Shown here one piece after another: positions 13,701 through 28,700 of a DNA stretch of 64,000 bases. This DNA is from Gnetum montanum (Eukaryota > Streptophyta > Gnetopsida > Gnetales > Gnetaceae): the NCBI GenBank assembly GCA_015680685.1, contig MNCI01029114.1, forward strand, positions 175,731 through 239,730, written 5' to 3'. The position numbers were made by a program, and so were the translations under genes. The stretch's first letter is position 1; every line of letters begins with the position of its first letter. The notes under the pieces were generated by a model. That model worked only from the letters and a program-made list of their open reading frames with translations. It was not told the DNA's origin and searched no databases.

Positions 13701-16700
13701 TAAACTGAAAAATCTGGGAGCAATTGTAAGGACATAAGTTCATAAGAGTTCCAACCTCGATCAGTTTCTTGACTCCATTGCAAATATTATGAAAATCTTA
13801 AAATTGGAGAGCAAGAAAGAGCCCTTTTGGCCAATTTAATTAAAAGTTGGTGAATTTCCATCCACAAAAAAGCTCCACTACTTGGAAACTTTCAGCTGAG
13901 CATTTCAAGAACAGTAGAATTAACATTTTTTAGAAAATGTTATGATTTTTTCCTGAATATTTTACGATCATTTGTAAAAATTTAAGGAAGAAGCAAGTCT
14001 AAAACTTCAGAAAAACAAAGAATGCTGACTACCCATATAGCGGCAGAAGAGAAGAAGCTCTTTGGTAAGCCAACAAAGTTAATTAATATTATCAATAAAA
14101 ATGTGGAAAGCTTTACATGTGAGAAATGGAACGAGAATACTGTCCATACGAGAATGTAAGTGGAAAGAACATCTATCTGGGAAGTTAATAACATGAAAAC
14201 AATGAAAATAAGAAGTTAGCTGCAGGAAACCAGGGCCGACCTTGCAAATGAGGAGTGGGAGCTGCCCAAGGAGTTGCAGGAGCTAGATAAAGAGGAGGAA
14301 GCCTATTGGTGGCAGCAGGCTCGGGTGTCCTGGCCACAAGACGGAGATAGGAACACCCGTTTCTTTTTTGCAATGGCTAAAGGTAGGGGGGCAACAAAGA
14401 AGAAACTTCATCATGTGGTCGTTGGCGCAATGGCAGATGGATAGGAGGTGGCTGACACGCTGCAGACATATTGGGGAAATATATGGCACATGAGAGATAC
14501 AGAGAGAATTTCAATTCCAATGCAGCAGATTATAACAAGCGATGACAACCAGAAACTAATGAAACCTTTCACCTGACTGAAGTTGGTCATGAAGTTGAGG
14601 TTAGATATTCCCAAGCATGTGCATTAAGTTAGATATTACCAAAGCCTATGACACTGTAAGTTGGGCGATGTTGCAAGAGATTATGCTCCTTAAGGGTTTC
14701 AGTACTAAGTTTGTTAAGCTTTGTATTCAGATGCAAAGTTCTAGTAGGTACTCTTTCAATGTGGATTTGAGGCTATGGGGGTTCTAGGCACTACAAAGAG
14801 GGCTACGGTAGAAGGACCCGCTATCGCCTCTGCTGTTCATATTGGTTATGGATTTGCTACAGGTCTACTGTGCTGCTGAGGGGATGCAGGCATTCATGGT
14901 TGTTGGGGTCCTTTGCAAAACTCATGGCGTCATGAACTGCCCTATACAATCCCTACAACAAGAAGAGAAGACAAAAGAAGCATAAAAAACAAACCGTGGG
15001 ACCCTTGGACCCCCCAAAGACCAAACCACTACAAACGTTTGGGTAGATTTAGACAAGGTGCAATCAAGGATTTCCTAATTGTGGATATCATTCACCCACC
15101 CACCCCACCCCCCGATGGTGCTGTAAGTCGACAAAGGCAGCCACCTCCTAGAAGTCCTTGAAGGTAACCTCTTTCCAAGTACAGTCATCAATTGTCCCTC
15201 TCCCATCAGAATGGAGTTGAAACAAGGATCTTTGGATGTGTCGGCAAAGAGCCGACCACAAGGTGTCTCTGTGGATGTTCACCACCAGGTAGTGGCAATG
15301 CCCACATCTTAGCCACATCTTGTAATTTTGGGCATGGGCCCTATCTACCTGCCTTTGCCGCTACTCTTCTTCCTCTTCCTCCTACACCCGAGCAACCTAC
15401 TTCAACCTTTCCCACTCCTACCACTCCTCGTGTTGCAATTCCCTGACCTGGATCCTTAGTTCATCAATCAATGCCATCCTAGAACTCTCTTCATGGAGTG
15501 CTTACTATCACAACTAAGCCTACGTACGTTGAAATGCCTCTTCATGAGCATAGCATTTAGCCTCCCAAAGCCTACATTCATCTGTTCTGGCCTTCTCAAC
15601 TGCCTCCTCCACCACACACAACAACTCCACCAAAGTATCCAGCCCCCCAATCATGTCAAAGCCTTCAATGTCATCAACAACCTACACCACCATTTTCAAC
15701 GTGATCGAACCTTCAACTACATGCTGAAAAGAAAGAAAAAAAACATTCTCTTGCCTAGATAATAGATATATATCATAAATATATTGCTAAACTAGTCAAT
15801 TCCCAATTAACTATATGACCATTTGTATCTTTGCATCAAATGTTATAGTTGAATTAATTCAATCTTTATTGGTTCATTCACATTTCTCTTCCCTGTTTGA
15901 CTATTCATAAACCTAAAGATCTTATCGCAACTGAATTTCTTAAATGCTACCAATAATGAAAAGATTTGATTAATCCTAGCCCTTCTTAATCTCTTAAATG
16001 CTAGACAAATGCAGCTGCTAAAGCCTTTTCCTATTTTAAAACCTCTAGAAGCCACTTTATGATCTTTGTCCATGGACCACCTGCTAATTCTTTAGCAATA
16101 GCTGCATTTGCTTGCTGCCAATCCTCATTCTTGTGCATGAGAGTGTCATTCTTTGACAGTTCTGTCACCTAAACAAGCCGTAGCAAGGGTCACTAGCCAG
16201 GGTTATTAAGGAGCAGCCAAACATTATGTCATCTTGAAAATGCAATTCTCTCTTCTTTCTTCCTCTACTTCTTTCCTGTTCTAAACAAACATATGAACAT
16301 AATACCTACTGATTTCCAACTTGACTTCTTGAATTTCTGTGAGTAAATGAATTGTTTACGTGCATGCACATTTATGATCCACTGTTATATGCTTTCATAT
16401 GTATGCCTTTGTATACATTATTACAATTGTCTGCCTGAAACGTTAAAAGTTGACTAATAAATTATTAAAAACTGAATGCAATCCTTTTCTCCCATATTTT
16501 CAGTACTTTTAACAACTTCACCATTTCACAACTTAAATAAGTATTTCCACATACATTATAACAGTAACAATACATTTAGGTAGGGTTGAACTGACTGTCA
16601 TAAGACTGTTCAAACAAACCTGTAGAATGCCCTCCCTGCGAGCTCTGATAGTTGCCTACAAACTGCATGTTGGCTCATTGAGCCTTCATTCTCTTGTTTT

Positions 16701-19700
16701 AACTGTGAAACAGGCCACATGAAAAAAAAAATTAACAAGATTCCAAAATAAGATTTGTCACAAGTTAAGTTTGTAAATGAAAGATGCAAAAAAAATGTAA
16801 AAAAAAAAAAATAAAATAAAATCATAGTAAAGATGGCAACACTTGTTTTATTTTTTGGTAAATTTCATTTCTTTTACTATTCTCTTTACTATGTTATAAC
16901 ATTTTGTTAAGCGGCGCCCCCAGGTGAGGCCCAGAAAAGTCCATGCCTTACCAACTTGGTTGTTAGGTTCTTATGTAATAATACCGCTTTGTTCTAAGTC
17001 CAAGAACCTTTTTGGTTATTCTATGGATCCCCAAGTATGAATTTGCCATGGATTAGCAACATTGTTTCCAACAGCTCTAGCAACAAGCAAAGGAAGAGAT
17101 CCGTAAGGAGCTTGAGACTAAGTTCACTACCAAACTTAGTTAGATCACTACCAAGATCAAGGCCAAGGTAACGACAAAGGAACAAGCCAAGTGGGTAGTA
17201 GAATTGACCAAAAGAGGGCAGGAGGACTTGACATGGAAGCAAGAAGAAGAACAATGGCAAAAAGAGAGGGCCACATAGGAGAAGAGCCAATGGGAGGTTA
17301 ACGAGGTAGCGCTCAAAAGCATACTCAAAGATTAACTTCATGCACAAATTAAAGAGGAGCTTTACAAGGAGGAGGAATGCCTACCGTGACAAGTAGAGGA
17401 GATGTAACAGGCCTGCAAATTCCTGAAGGAGAAAAAAATGAAGAGAAGCCAAAAATTTGAACATAAATCCAATGCCAAACATTGGCTATAGACGGAGAGG
17501 TGCTGGTATGTGGTCATGGGGGTCAACTAAAATGTCTTTTGGGATAGCCTAAGGAAGTTTACTTGGAATGCTTCTAGTAAACTCCACCTGAACAAGGCCA
17601 GGTACCTCACTGGTAAGATCCAGGCTCAAAGGGAAGAGAAGTATAAAGAATTCCAAGAAGCAGTCGCCTTCACAGCTTCTAAACACCATAGAGATATTTT
17701 GGGCATTGCCCACTTGTAGGAGCAGCCATTGTGCCCTTGCACCAAACCTATTCATCTGATTTGATGATTGTCTATATCCAGTTCAGGCATGGATAACCCG
17801 TTCATTTTTTTGGGTTTTTATGTTTTGGTTTTGAAATTGGCTTTTGTATGCACAGGGCCCTGCAACAGGCCAAGTTTGATTCCCTCTATTGTACCTACAA
17901 ATTGATAAGGCTCCTTTTCTAGTCTTTTCTCTTTGGGGGGTCTTCCCTCTAGCTCATGGGGACATCACCCCGCCTAAGGCAACACTTGTAACTATTTTTT
18001 TGCTTGTAATATATTCTTGACCTTTTTGTAAAACCAAAAAAAGTTTGAAAAACTTCAAGGAAAAGTCGTTGAAAAATTTGGCAATCTACAAAATAAAAAT
18101 TTTTAGAGATTTTCAATTACAAATTATAGGAAATAAAAAATTAAAGGAAAAACACGATTAAATTGACAAAAATAATAAATGCTACATAAATATATAAGCA
18201 TGGCATACTGTCTACAAATTCCTTGATCTCACCATGTTACTAACACAAAATATTATACTATTAGATTTAGGTATATCATGTATAATCATCTCCTAATTTT
18301 TTAATGTAAATACCATAAGCTTTTTGAAGTGAAACATTACATTATTGTTTTCAAATAACTTTTCTCATCATTAATCATGTACATGCATGCATTCTCAACT
18401 TCAGTTGGATGGTAGGTGCAGTGGTGGTGGGTGCAACAAAGTTGGACGAAGATGCTCGACAAGACAACAAACGCAATGGTGGGGGTAGGGCCAACAAGTG
18501 CAGCAATAGTGGGCACAACTGTGGTAGGTGCAATAGTTATAGAAAAGGTCGGTGGGGAGATGATGTGCAGGTCTTTGGTGGTGGTGATGTCATTGCACCC
18601 GATATGGTAGTTTGGGGGTTGGTGAACACGGCAAGGGATGCCCTAAGAGCCACGTCGGTGTAGCCAAGTGCACTATCCTAGAAGTTGGCCTAGATGGAAG
18701 TCCAAGATGTCAATTGTTAACCTTGACGGCTAGGGTGTGTAGGGCGCCAATGTGTGGCACCATGGCATAATGGCCGTGGATGAGGTGTGTTGCTCATGGG
18801 TGGATTGTGGCTTAAGATGTATGTGCCCGCCCTAGAGGGTGTGCATGTGCTAAGACGCAACCTCATTGGGAGGTTTATCTTGGTCAAGGCTAGGCCATAA
18901 ATGGAGGTTGTGTGATGCTAGGTGGCTTCATCCTGGGCGGTCATGGGACTAGAAATCCGCATGCTTGCTGCGGATTTGCTTCTCTTTGTTTTTCTGAATG
19001 TGGATGCTAGGGATCAAATCTTGCTAGGGATCCTTGGTTTTCTGGTGCCACGGGCTTGGCCCTCTCATCTTGGAGGCCCAAGGCTAACCATGCATTGGTC
19101 TAGGTTCGAGTGTTAGGAGTGTCGTGAGAACTTTGGACCACAATTTTCTTACATACAATTGCCACTTTTTCGGTAAGTTGATAGCTTTTGATAAATTCAC
19201 CATGACCAAGAAGCAAATGGGGTATGTTAGATTTTGTATGTGGCAGTCACTTTCTTCAAACAACCCCCTAAAAGAGGTCACCCTTGACCTACCAACTAGG
19301 GAGGAAGTCCTGGGAGTGGAATACGAGAATTTTCATGTGTTGCCTTCTAAATTGTACAACCCTGAAAGGGGTTTACAAGAAAACGTCTACTAGTAGACCA
19401 TGAATATTCTCTCATGAAATTGTAGGGAATAGGGTACCCCCTATACAAGACGTACCCTGAAACAATTGACACAAATCAAGAAGGCTGATGTTGTGTGTCT
19501 ATAGGAGACCAAGCTTCCATCAACACGACAACAATTTTTGGAATGGCCAAGATGGCAGACAATCTTTGTAGATTCAATGGGGAAGGTGGGGGGACTACCA
19601 ACGATCACTAGGACCCCTATGCAACTGTTGGATTCCTCACAGTGAAGCATTACCACTTTCATGCCTTTGCAAGGTTTATGCCTAACAACTTTCCATGGGC

Positions 19701-22700
19701 CACAAGGACCTAATACCCGATTGGAAAAGTTGTATCAGATTGCTTAGAAAATCCCAAATAGGACAACCTAGCTGCTTATTGGCAACTTCAACCAACGATT
19801 GTTCCTTTGGGAGAAAACAAAAGGAGATTCAACCTTGCCCCTGGAAGTCATGAGTCCACAACGTACCTCCAAAATTTCAAGCTTCTAGACATGGAGGTGA
19901 GAGGCTGATAGTATAACTGGAGTAATCATAGGAAGGGGAGAGAGCCTATCATGTCCAAGATTGATAGAGCATGGGCTAGCTCTACGCTGATGTTGGCTCA
20001 TGAGTTTCACGTGTTTTGACTCAAGAGAAGGGCCTTTGATCATAGGGTGCTTCTTTGCTCTTTCAACATGCGTGATAAGCTTGGGCCACAACCATTCAGG
20101 CTGGAAAGATCCTAGTTGAACAAGCCTTGGCTTGCCAGCCTTGTCAAAGAAGTCTAGAAGGGTACATCGCTCAAATTGACCCTAGGTACTTCCTCAAAAT
20201 CGATTTGGCCACTCTAAAGAAGAAGATCTATGCTAGGTGGAAGGGCAAGAAGTATGCATTCAAAGAATATCAGGACAAATTAACCAAACGACTGCTAGTC
20301 ATCCAAGCCAATCAAGAGCAGGGGCAACCTCTAGATGGGGAAGAGCATGATGACCTCCTTCAATTACAACAATTATCAAGAGAAAAAGAATATTGGAAGG
20401 AACATGCCCGCACAACACGGTTAAGGGATGGGGATAGAAACACTAAGTTTTTCTTTGCAGCGGCTAAGGCAAACAAGGAAGCCAAATGAATTCATAGCCT
20501 TGTGCAGGGGGGCCGCCTGGTGCAGGATGACCAAGCCATCATCATTGCTATGCAATGCTATTAGGCCAATATTTGGTCTATGGGAGATCCCTCCCCTAGC
20601 TCTATCAACATCAATGTGGTTGTTCAACCTTAGGAAAATGTGAGGCTTATGGTGCCAATTACTAGAGAAAATTTCTAAGGTTCTCAAATCTATGAGACCT
20701 AATAGGGCCCCAAGGCCAAATGGTTGGTCAATGGAATTTTTCAGAACTTTTTTTGACATCCTTGGTGACAAAATAGTGAATGCCTTTAATCTCATCCTTA
20801 GATGGGGACAAGTTCAGAATGAAATTAGTTGCTCCAAAATTATCTTAATTCCTAAAGTGGATAATCCCACTGAACCAACCCACTTCAGGCCAATTGGGTT
20901 TTGCAACACATTGATTTAGCTTTTCACTATGGTTCTTGAGGCCAAGCTCCAACCTCTAATGCCAACCCTAGTGGGCTCCTAGCAAACAGACTTCATCAAG
21001 GGTAGGTGCATTTGGGATCAAATTCTTCTGCTACAAGAGATCATGCCTTTTGTGTAGAAAGCACATTTCCTAGGTATGTGTCTTAAACTTGATATTGCCA
21101 AGGCCTATGATATGGTATATTAGGCCTCATTAAAAAATATCATGCTAAGGAAGGGGCTACAACCATGGTTCATCAAGTTGCACATCTAGATTCAGCCCTT
21201 GGGGGCCTACTTGTTTGTTATCAATAGACGGTTGTGGGGGTTTTCCTTCCCAAGTTGTGGCTTAAGAAAAGGGGATCCCTTATCTCCATATCTTTTCATT
21301 TTTATCATGGACACCATGACTACATATTGTAGAACGGAAGGGGTTCAGGGTCTGAGGATTGAAAGGGCCACATGCATCACAAAACATTATGTGGATGATA
21401 CAATCCTAGTTACCTAAGTGGTTGTATCATAGGTGGATGATACCTTGAAAGAAATTGTGCATGGGTAAGGCTGCAATGTGGTATGTTTGCAAGAGACCAA
21501 ATGACAGCACAAAGAATCTCATACTACATACTCATTTTGTGATGGGCAAGACTAGCATACTCATTTTGTTGCCTATCAGGGTCGGGTAGGGAGCCTTGCC
21601 ACTCTCTCACAACTACCACTCAATCTGGTTGATTCCTTCATGTGGAGCACGACCATCTTCTTGCCTTCTTCAGGAATCTGGCTCAGTAACTTTTATGACT
21701 AGTAGGATTGGGGGGACTGGCTACAAGACCCTAGGTGGTTCGTGCATGAGGTACCAAACTGGCAACAATGGATCCTAATTGGAGATTTCAATCAACGACC
21801 CCATGGTTGAGAGAAAACTAGAGGAGGTTCCAAGGATCTGCCTAGGAGTCAACAGGTCCAACTTCTTTGATCTTATGACCTAGTGGATATGGATATCAAG
21901 GGATGCCTTTTGATGTGGAACAATAGACAACAAGGGAAGGACCAAGTCATGTCCAAGATTAACAAGGTCTAGGTTAGGACAAACATCCTAGTGAACGACG
22001 AGATTCAGGTCCAAGGGCAAGATTGGCTATCTTCTGATGATCGTGTTTTGGTGTGCCAAGTGTGCAAGCCTTCACACCACACATCCATGCATTTTTGCTA
22101 TGAGAGGTCTTGGTTGTCCAAACCTTGGTTGAGGCCTCTGGTCGCTGACATTTGGGCTGAATATTCTTCCCAAATGGATCCTCATCACTTTCTTAAATAT
22201 GCCCTCTCATGGCTTAAGAAGGTGATCCATTCAAAGACGATGCCAAAGAAATTTTCCTTCCGAGCCTTCAAGATGGTGTTGAACGATAAGTTACATGAAA
22301 TCCAAACCAAACAAGTTGGGGAAATCCCTGGAGGATGTTGAACACAAGGTGTTCTTGGAACTTCAAGAGCTGTCTGCGGAAAAGGAGCTATACTGGAGGC
22401 AGTGCCCAAGGGTTCGTTGCCTAAAGGAGGGGGGCAAAAGTACTCAATTTTTCTTTGTGGCAACAAAAGCTAATAATGAATCCAAGAAAATTGATTGCCT
22501 AGTCCACAAGGGCAACATCTTTCATGAGACCAAGGATATTGCTCAAGTTATAAATGCATATTGGTTAGATATCTGGTGCAAAAATGAAACCCTTCCAATT
22601 TTTGTGCGGATTCAGAAGATGGTGGGAGAGGAAGAGAACTAAAAGTTGCTTTTGTCTTTTACTCTTTGTGAACTGGAGTGGGCCATGGCATCGCTCAAAG

Positions 22701-25700
22701 CTACTAATGCTCTTGGCCCTAATCGATGGCCTATTGAATTCAACCTAATGCTATTGAATTTAGACGCATTCAACCTAATGCTCCAATGGCAACAAGTTCG
22801 GCGCAATATCAACTACTCCCATATCATGCTTATTGCCAAAGTTGCAAACCCCACCAAACCATCCCAATTCAAGTCCATTGGGGTTTGCAATACCTTGCTT
22901 CACCTCTTCATCAAAATTCTGGTTTGGTGGATGGTACCACTAATACCAAGTCCTATGGGTGTGCATCAGGTGGGGTTTATTAAAGGCAAATATTCAAGAC
23001 CAGGAAATCCTACACTCCCTCTAGGAAGCCAAATATTTGGGTATGTGCATCAAACTTGACATCACGAAAGCCTATGATACTATCAGTTGCAACACCCTTA
23101 GGGAAATTATGCTTAGAAAAGGACTTCACTTGAAGTTCGTCAATCTATGCATCAACTTACAAACTTTTGGGGCCTACTCATAGGATATTGATGGGATGCT
23201 TTGGGGGTTCTCCTCCCCTAGGAAGGGGCTACAACAGTGGGACCCCCTATCACCCTACCTATTCATCATCACAATGGATACAATGGACTTATACTGTAAA
23301 ATGGAAGGGGTTAGGGGGATTGAGATTGTTGGGGTGCACTACTTGATAGAATACTACACTGGTGATACCATCTTGTGTACTCAAGCAGTGGTTCCCCAAG
23401 CCCAAGTGGTGAATAGAGAGCTTTGTAGGATGGCCAAAGAGGTTGGACTTGAACTAAACAAATAGAAGTCTGCACTACACTCCTTCAAAACCGATGGTTG
23501 TGTGAAGGGGCATGGTTGTCAAGTGCTTGCATCCTCCCAAGAATGCTGATGGACTGTTATTTGGACTTGCCAATGCATGCTTGGAATAGAATGACATTGG
23601 TCCAAATTGCTCCAAAAGCTCCAACAACGCATCTAGCATTGGACAATGTGCTTGTTAACTAGGAAGGGGAAATTTGTTCTTGCTACATTTGTCCTATCAA
23701 TCATTGCTAGATTCATTGCCTCTATTGCCTCACCCCCGAAGGGAATTATCAACAAAATGGATCAGTTAGTAAGGAATTTTATTTGGTCAAGGAGAAAAGG
23801 GGGTGAACATATGCATCTTATTTGTTGGGAGACCGTGGCCAGGCCCACATTTGCCAAGGGTCTGGGTATCCTAAAATTCCAAAATGTTATCAACATGGGA
23901 TACCAACTCCTAACCAACCAGCTGATGCAACATATTGACAACACCGTGCAACAAATCCACATCATGAGAAACAAATACCAACCGTGGACAACAAGCACTC
24001 AAGACTCACATATTTGGTGCACCCTTTGTACACATGTGCAAGTGATGTCCCAAGCAGGAAAGTAGGGCACGCAGCTGCAAAATATCATCAAAAATGAATA
24101 CCCCGTAATAAAGGGAGGGAAGGTGATTTGGGCATGCCAACTCCCCTTAAAAATAAAAGCCTTCATTTAGCTTCTATAATATGTTACTCTATTGGTGCAT
24201 ACCTTGCTTAGGACACGCGACATTAATATAGACAACATTTGCCCTCTATGCATGTCAAAACCTAAAACGCTACACCACTTTGTGTATCACTGCCACTTTG
24301 TGAGTGACATTTCGAACTAGAGGGCCAATTCTTCAACCTTCTACAACATGTGAATTACCCTCCTTGATGTGAATTACCTTCTACATCATCCAATGCTAGC
24401 TCCTGAAGATTATCCAAACAAATCATCAACTAGATGTTTGATTTCAAAGAAACACAAGGATCAAAACATCCACATGAAACACCAGAATTGTCAATCAACA
24501 AATCATGCAGTGGTCGATATTCATGATATTTGACAAGGATATAGACCAAGATGAGACCTTTCAAACAACACCCTTCGTAGCTCCACACCCTCTCTGATGC
24601 ACACACTACCAAGGGACCTCAAACTCACCACTACCTTGGTGCCACTCATGCCACTTGCCACTACTTCAGCGCTAACCCACTACAACTTGACTATGAGCTC
24701 AACCTAATGCTTCTAAGATCTAATCAAGAATCCACCATAAGCTTGATTCACCATTTTAACGACTATGAGTACACTACGAGGCGATCCCATGTTGCATTCT
24801 TTCATACCACTGGTGCAAGGGGACCATAAGTTGACCTCAAGGACCTCTAAATTGACAAAAAGTCACATCTTCCGACATGACCTGAGCACAAATTTGGTGC
24901 AGGTCAGCAACGAGCTCAAAGTTAATTCCACCACTGAAACATGATGCATCCAACCAAGGATGCAAACCCTCAAAACCCCCTTAATGGACTTGGAAAAATA
25001 AATTAAACATGCAAAAACATATATCTCCTCAAATTCGAACCCTATGGCAAACTCAGAATGGCAAATTGACCTCTAGATTTCATAAATCAACATTACCCAA
25101 ATACGATTGAAGAAAATCCAAAATTAAAGCAAAGTCCTTAATGACCCTCCTATCAACATCGAATGGTCAAAGTACCTATGTTGCTCTAAACAACAAGGCC
25201 CAATCTACAAGAATTTCATGTAATAAACTACTATTGTGTTACTTCACTACTTGCACACCACTACATGCTTGATTGCAAAACTTCTACTGCTGTGACATGC
25301 ACCTACCTACTGTTACAACACACTCTCCAACGCATAGCATCCTTTGCACCATCAAACACCTCCCAATTCTCCCAGTTTCTGCCCATCTATGTTTTTGTTC
25401 TTTATTAAATGTTGAATGATCCTAAGGGTTCCTAAGCTATGCTCTTATCAAAACAAAGTCTCACTCCTCTACTAGCACAAGACTCTAAATCAATGACCCA
25501 AGACTTACAGTTGATGGTGCAAGACTTTGTTATGAAACCAACCAATAACTCACATTATCTTATCCAATGCTGACACATGGCATAGTCATCTTTAAAACCA
25601 TCTAAAACTAAGTCATCATTATCCAACCAAAAATATAGAAAGGTCATCCAAACAATAATGATAAGTCATGACAAGCTTGCCAAATGTCACAATACCCAAC

Positions 25701-28700
25701 ATTATCCATCCACCGATCTAAGGTATCTAACTATACAATCTCACATAGTTACTGAACATAGGTATCTCAAATAAAATAAAGTAATCAAAATTACATTAAT
25801 AAAATTAATTAAAATCTACCATAGATATATTAGAAGCAATTAAAGTAAAAGCTATTCACATGCATCACACCCCCACATCCATAACTAAGGATAGCTACCT
25901 CAACCAAGAAGTGTCAACAAGGTACAAGTCACAAGTTTAAGTTACAACAAACAATTTACCACGGTTGCTTAGTCAAGGGGTGTCATAAAGCACACATTCA
26001 CACTATTTCTAAAATAGCCAAGGGCCACAAGAAATGAACTTGGTAAGCAAGCTCAACTCTAGTTGCTACTTTGTGACTTCATAGATTTCCTCTACATCTT
26101 AAAAATCAGTCTGCTGTAAGAGGATTGGAAGCCATAGCTCCAACTCGTCAAATACCCAACATCAAACCGAAGGATCCTGTCCCCCACTACAGCTTCCTTC
26201 CAATCAGCATAGTTCTCTCCATGTTGCATTCTGCACTAAATCTCACTTTGAGCTATATATGCTTCCCATCATTCAAAGCCTTCCACTTGCCACAATGATT
26301 ATCCACTTCTCACCAACTTAACTCAACCACTACACACTGCCTTGCCCCCCTGCCACATGCCACACTTCAATGACTACCTGCCACTCCCCATCGTTACACA
26401 CTACACCCTGGCCACTATCAAGTCATTTGCACCATCAACCACCATGAAATCATCCTAATACATTTCCAATATGTTATAATTCTTCTAGTGAGAGTGCTCA
26501 TAGAAATAATTAAAAGAGTGCTCAAAAATAAAATATCATTAAATGAATAACAATCCTTACATTCATAATGCACTGCACTACAAGGCATACTTCTAGAGGC
26601 AATGGTACAAATGGTAAAAAGCTCAAACAAATATTGCCAAAATGTGCTATCTGAAGATAAAAAGAGACATTCTTCATTCATAGTATAGCTCACTTCTAGT
26701 TCGTTGCATTCATGATCAATTAGAATACCATCATAGAGGATGATAGACTAGCACACATTATGTTTGAATTCTGCATGATATAACAAAGAAACATTTCACC
26801 ACGTATATTTTAAGAGTACAAAAAATTTTCTAACATTAATGTCATAGGAAGGTACAACAGTTCCAAAAACACATTCCAAAAAGCTACAAGCTTCAAGCGT
26901 CAAGCTACTCTCATTCAACCGCCTAGTGTTGCACATATTTTTAAAAATTAAACCAAAATATATGCATTCTGAACATAATATCTTCAGTAATACAATCCCG
27001 AATATTTCCTTAAAAAAAAAAAACAAAAAACATAATATCAACTAAGATCAAGCAAAAGTCCTTACCAGAGCTTCAATGGCCTCATAGCTTGGTTTCAGTA
27101 ATCTCTCAAGGGATTTATTCATTAGTTCATGATCACCAACAGAATTAAGAACCAATGTAATGGCACTAATAATATCTTCCTCTTCATCCAGTTGTAAATG
27201 CATATTGTCCAGACCCTGCAATGATTAATATTACTAGCAGGGGGCAAATAATGCAGACACTTTTATTGCAAGTAAACAGTGCCAAGTATATTTCAAAATA
27301 TTCCCCAAAAAATGAAAGCGACATAAATTTTAAATAGCTTAGCAAGATCTGTAAATCACATCATGCATCTCACAGGATCGATCCCAAACTGGTTTCACTG
27401 ATATTCAAAATATACAGTAAATGAAATGGCTAAGACTGAATTCTATCCAGTAGATCCCTGGTGTCTCCACATGGATATTTCTTTTTTCAAAAAAATAAAA
27501 AATCCTTCAGTAATGGTTTCAGATCACAATTCCTGACTCAAACGCCATCTCCTTTACATGTTAAATCAAAGTAAACTATATAAACATGCAAATTCAATAG
27601 AACTTGCCTCAGAGAATAGGAATGAATTGATAAGTAAATTAAAAAGCTTCCAGATTTCAGAAGCATAAATACCAGACCAGATGCAGCTTCCGTATTCATA
27701 TTGAATGAAACTTAAGCAAAGAATATCGCAATTGTTGTTAACAAAAAGCAGTTATAAAAATTTCCCAAAATACCACATGAAGGACAACGACAAGATAGAT
27801 TAACTGATTAAAGTGTCGCAGAGGGCATGTCATATCTTTAAATTCACTTGGATGACACTGATTTTCTAATTCTGTATGCAATGGACGTGTATATGATCTC
27901 AGGTTATTCGGTCAAAAAATACCACCTAAGCATTTCAAATATTTATCAAAGTCAAAAATGAAGCTTACTCTTTGAATTCTGATAACGATATACAATTCTT
28001 CATGGCACTGGCTACTAGATAAAGACAAGAAATTTCACATTTGGAAAGGTCTTGAAGAATACATCCATGTCCCAGGATTGACAAGATATACTAGTATAAA
28101 CGGAAGTAAGTTGTCTTCCAGTTGATAGAAATAAGCTGTTTAATATTTGCATGAAAGATTTGCTATGAACATTGCTCTAGTTGTACGAAGTATAAAGGAC
28201 ACGTGCTCTCAGCAGCTACATTTTTATAATCATCATGTAGTTTATACTTCAGCACGATCATTCTGAGTTTCCAGCCAATTTCAGAATGTGTTAGCTTTGC
28301 TTCCAATGGAATTCACGGCAGGCTACTTTAGATTAATTTTATGTGTGCTACAGACATGCATATGTAAAAACGTATGTACAGATTGACCATTTAAAGCAGC
28401 CGGTTCAGATACTGGTGCTGCCAGGACTTCTCTGACTGATCTGGGGGTGCCAGATACCACTCAGGCTGAGGCAGGAGTTGAAGCTGAGGTTCCTAGGTCG
28501 CCAAAGTGTAGCTTTGGGGGAGATCTCCCTCCACTTGAAAACTAGGTGGGGATTGTTAGGGGATCACCTCTCCCCAAAGTTACGGATATTTTGAAGGTGT
28601 CAAAAGCATCAAGGGAGAGCCTAGGAGGGTGGGGAGGCCCCTCTCATCAGTTGCCCACAGCAAGAAGGATGCAAACAGAGATTGATTTGGGAGTACAGCC

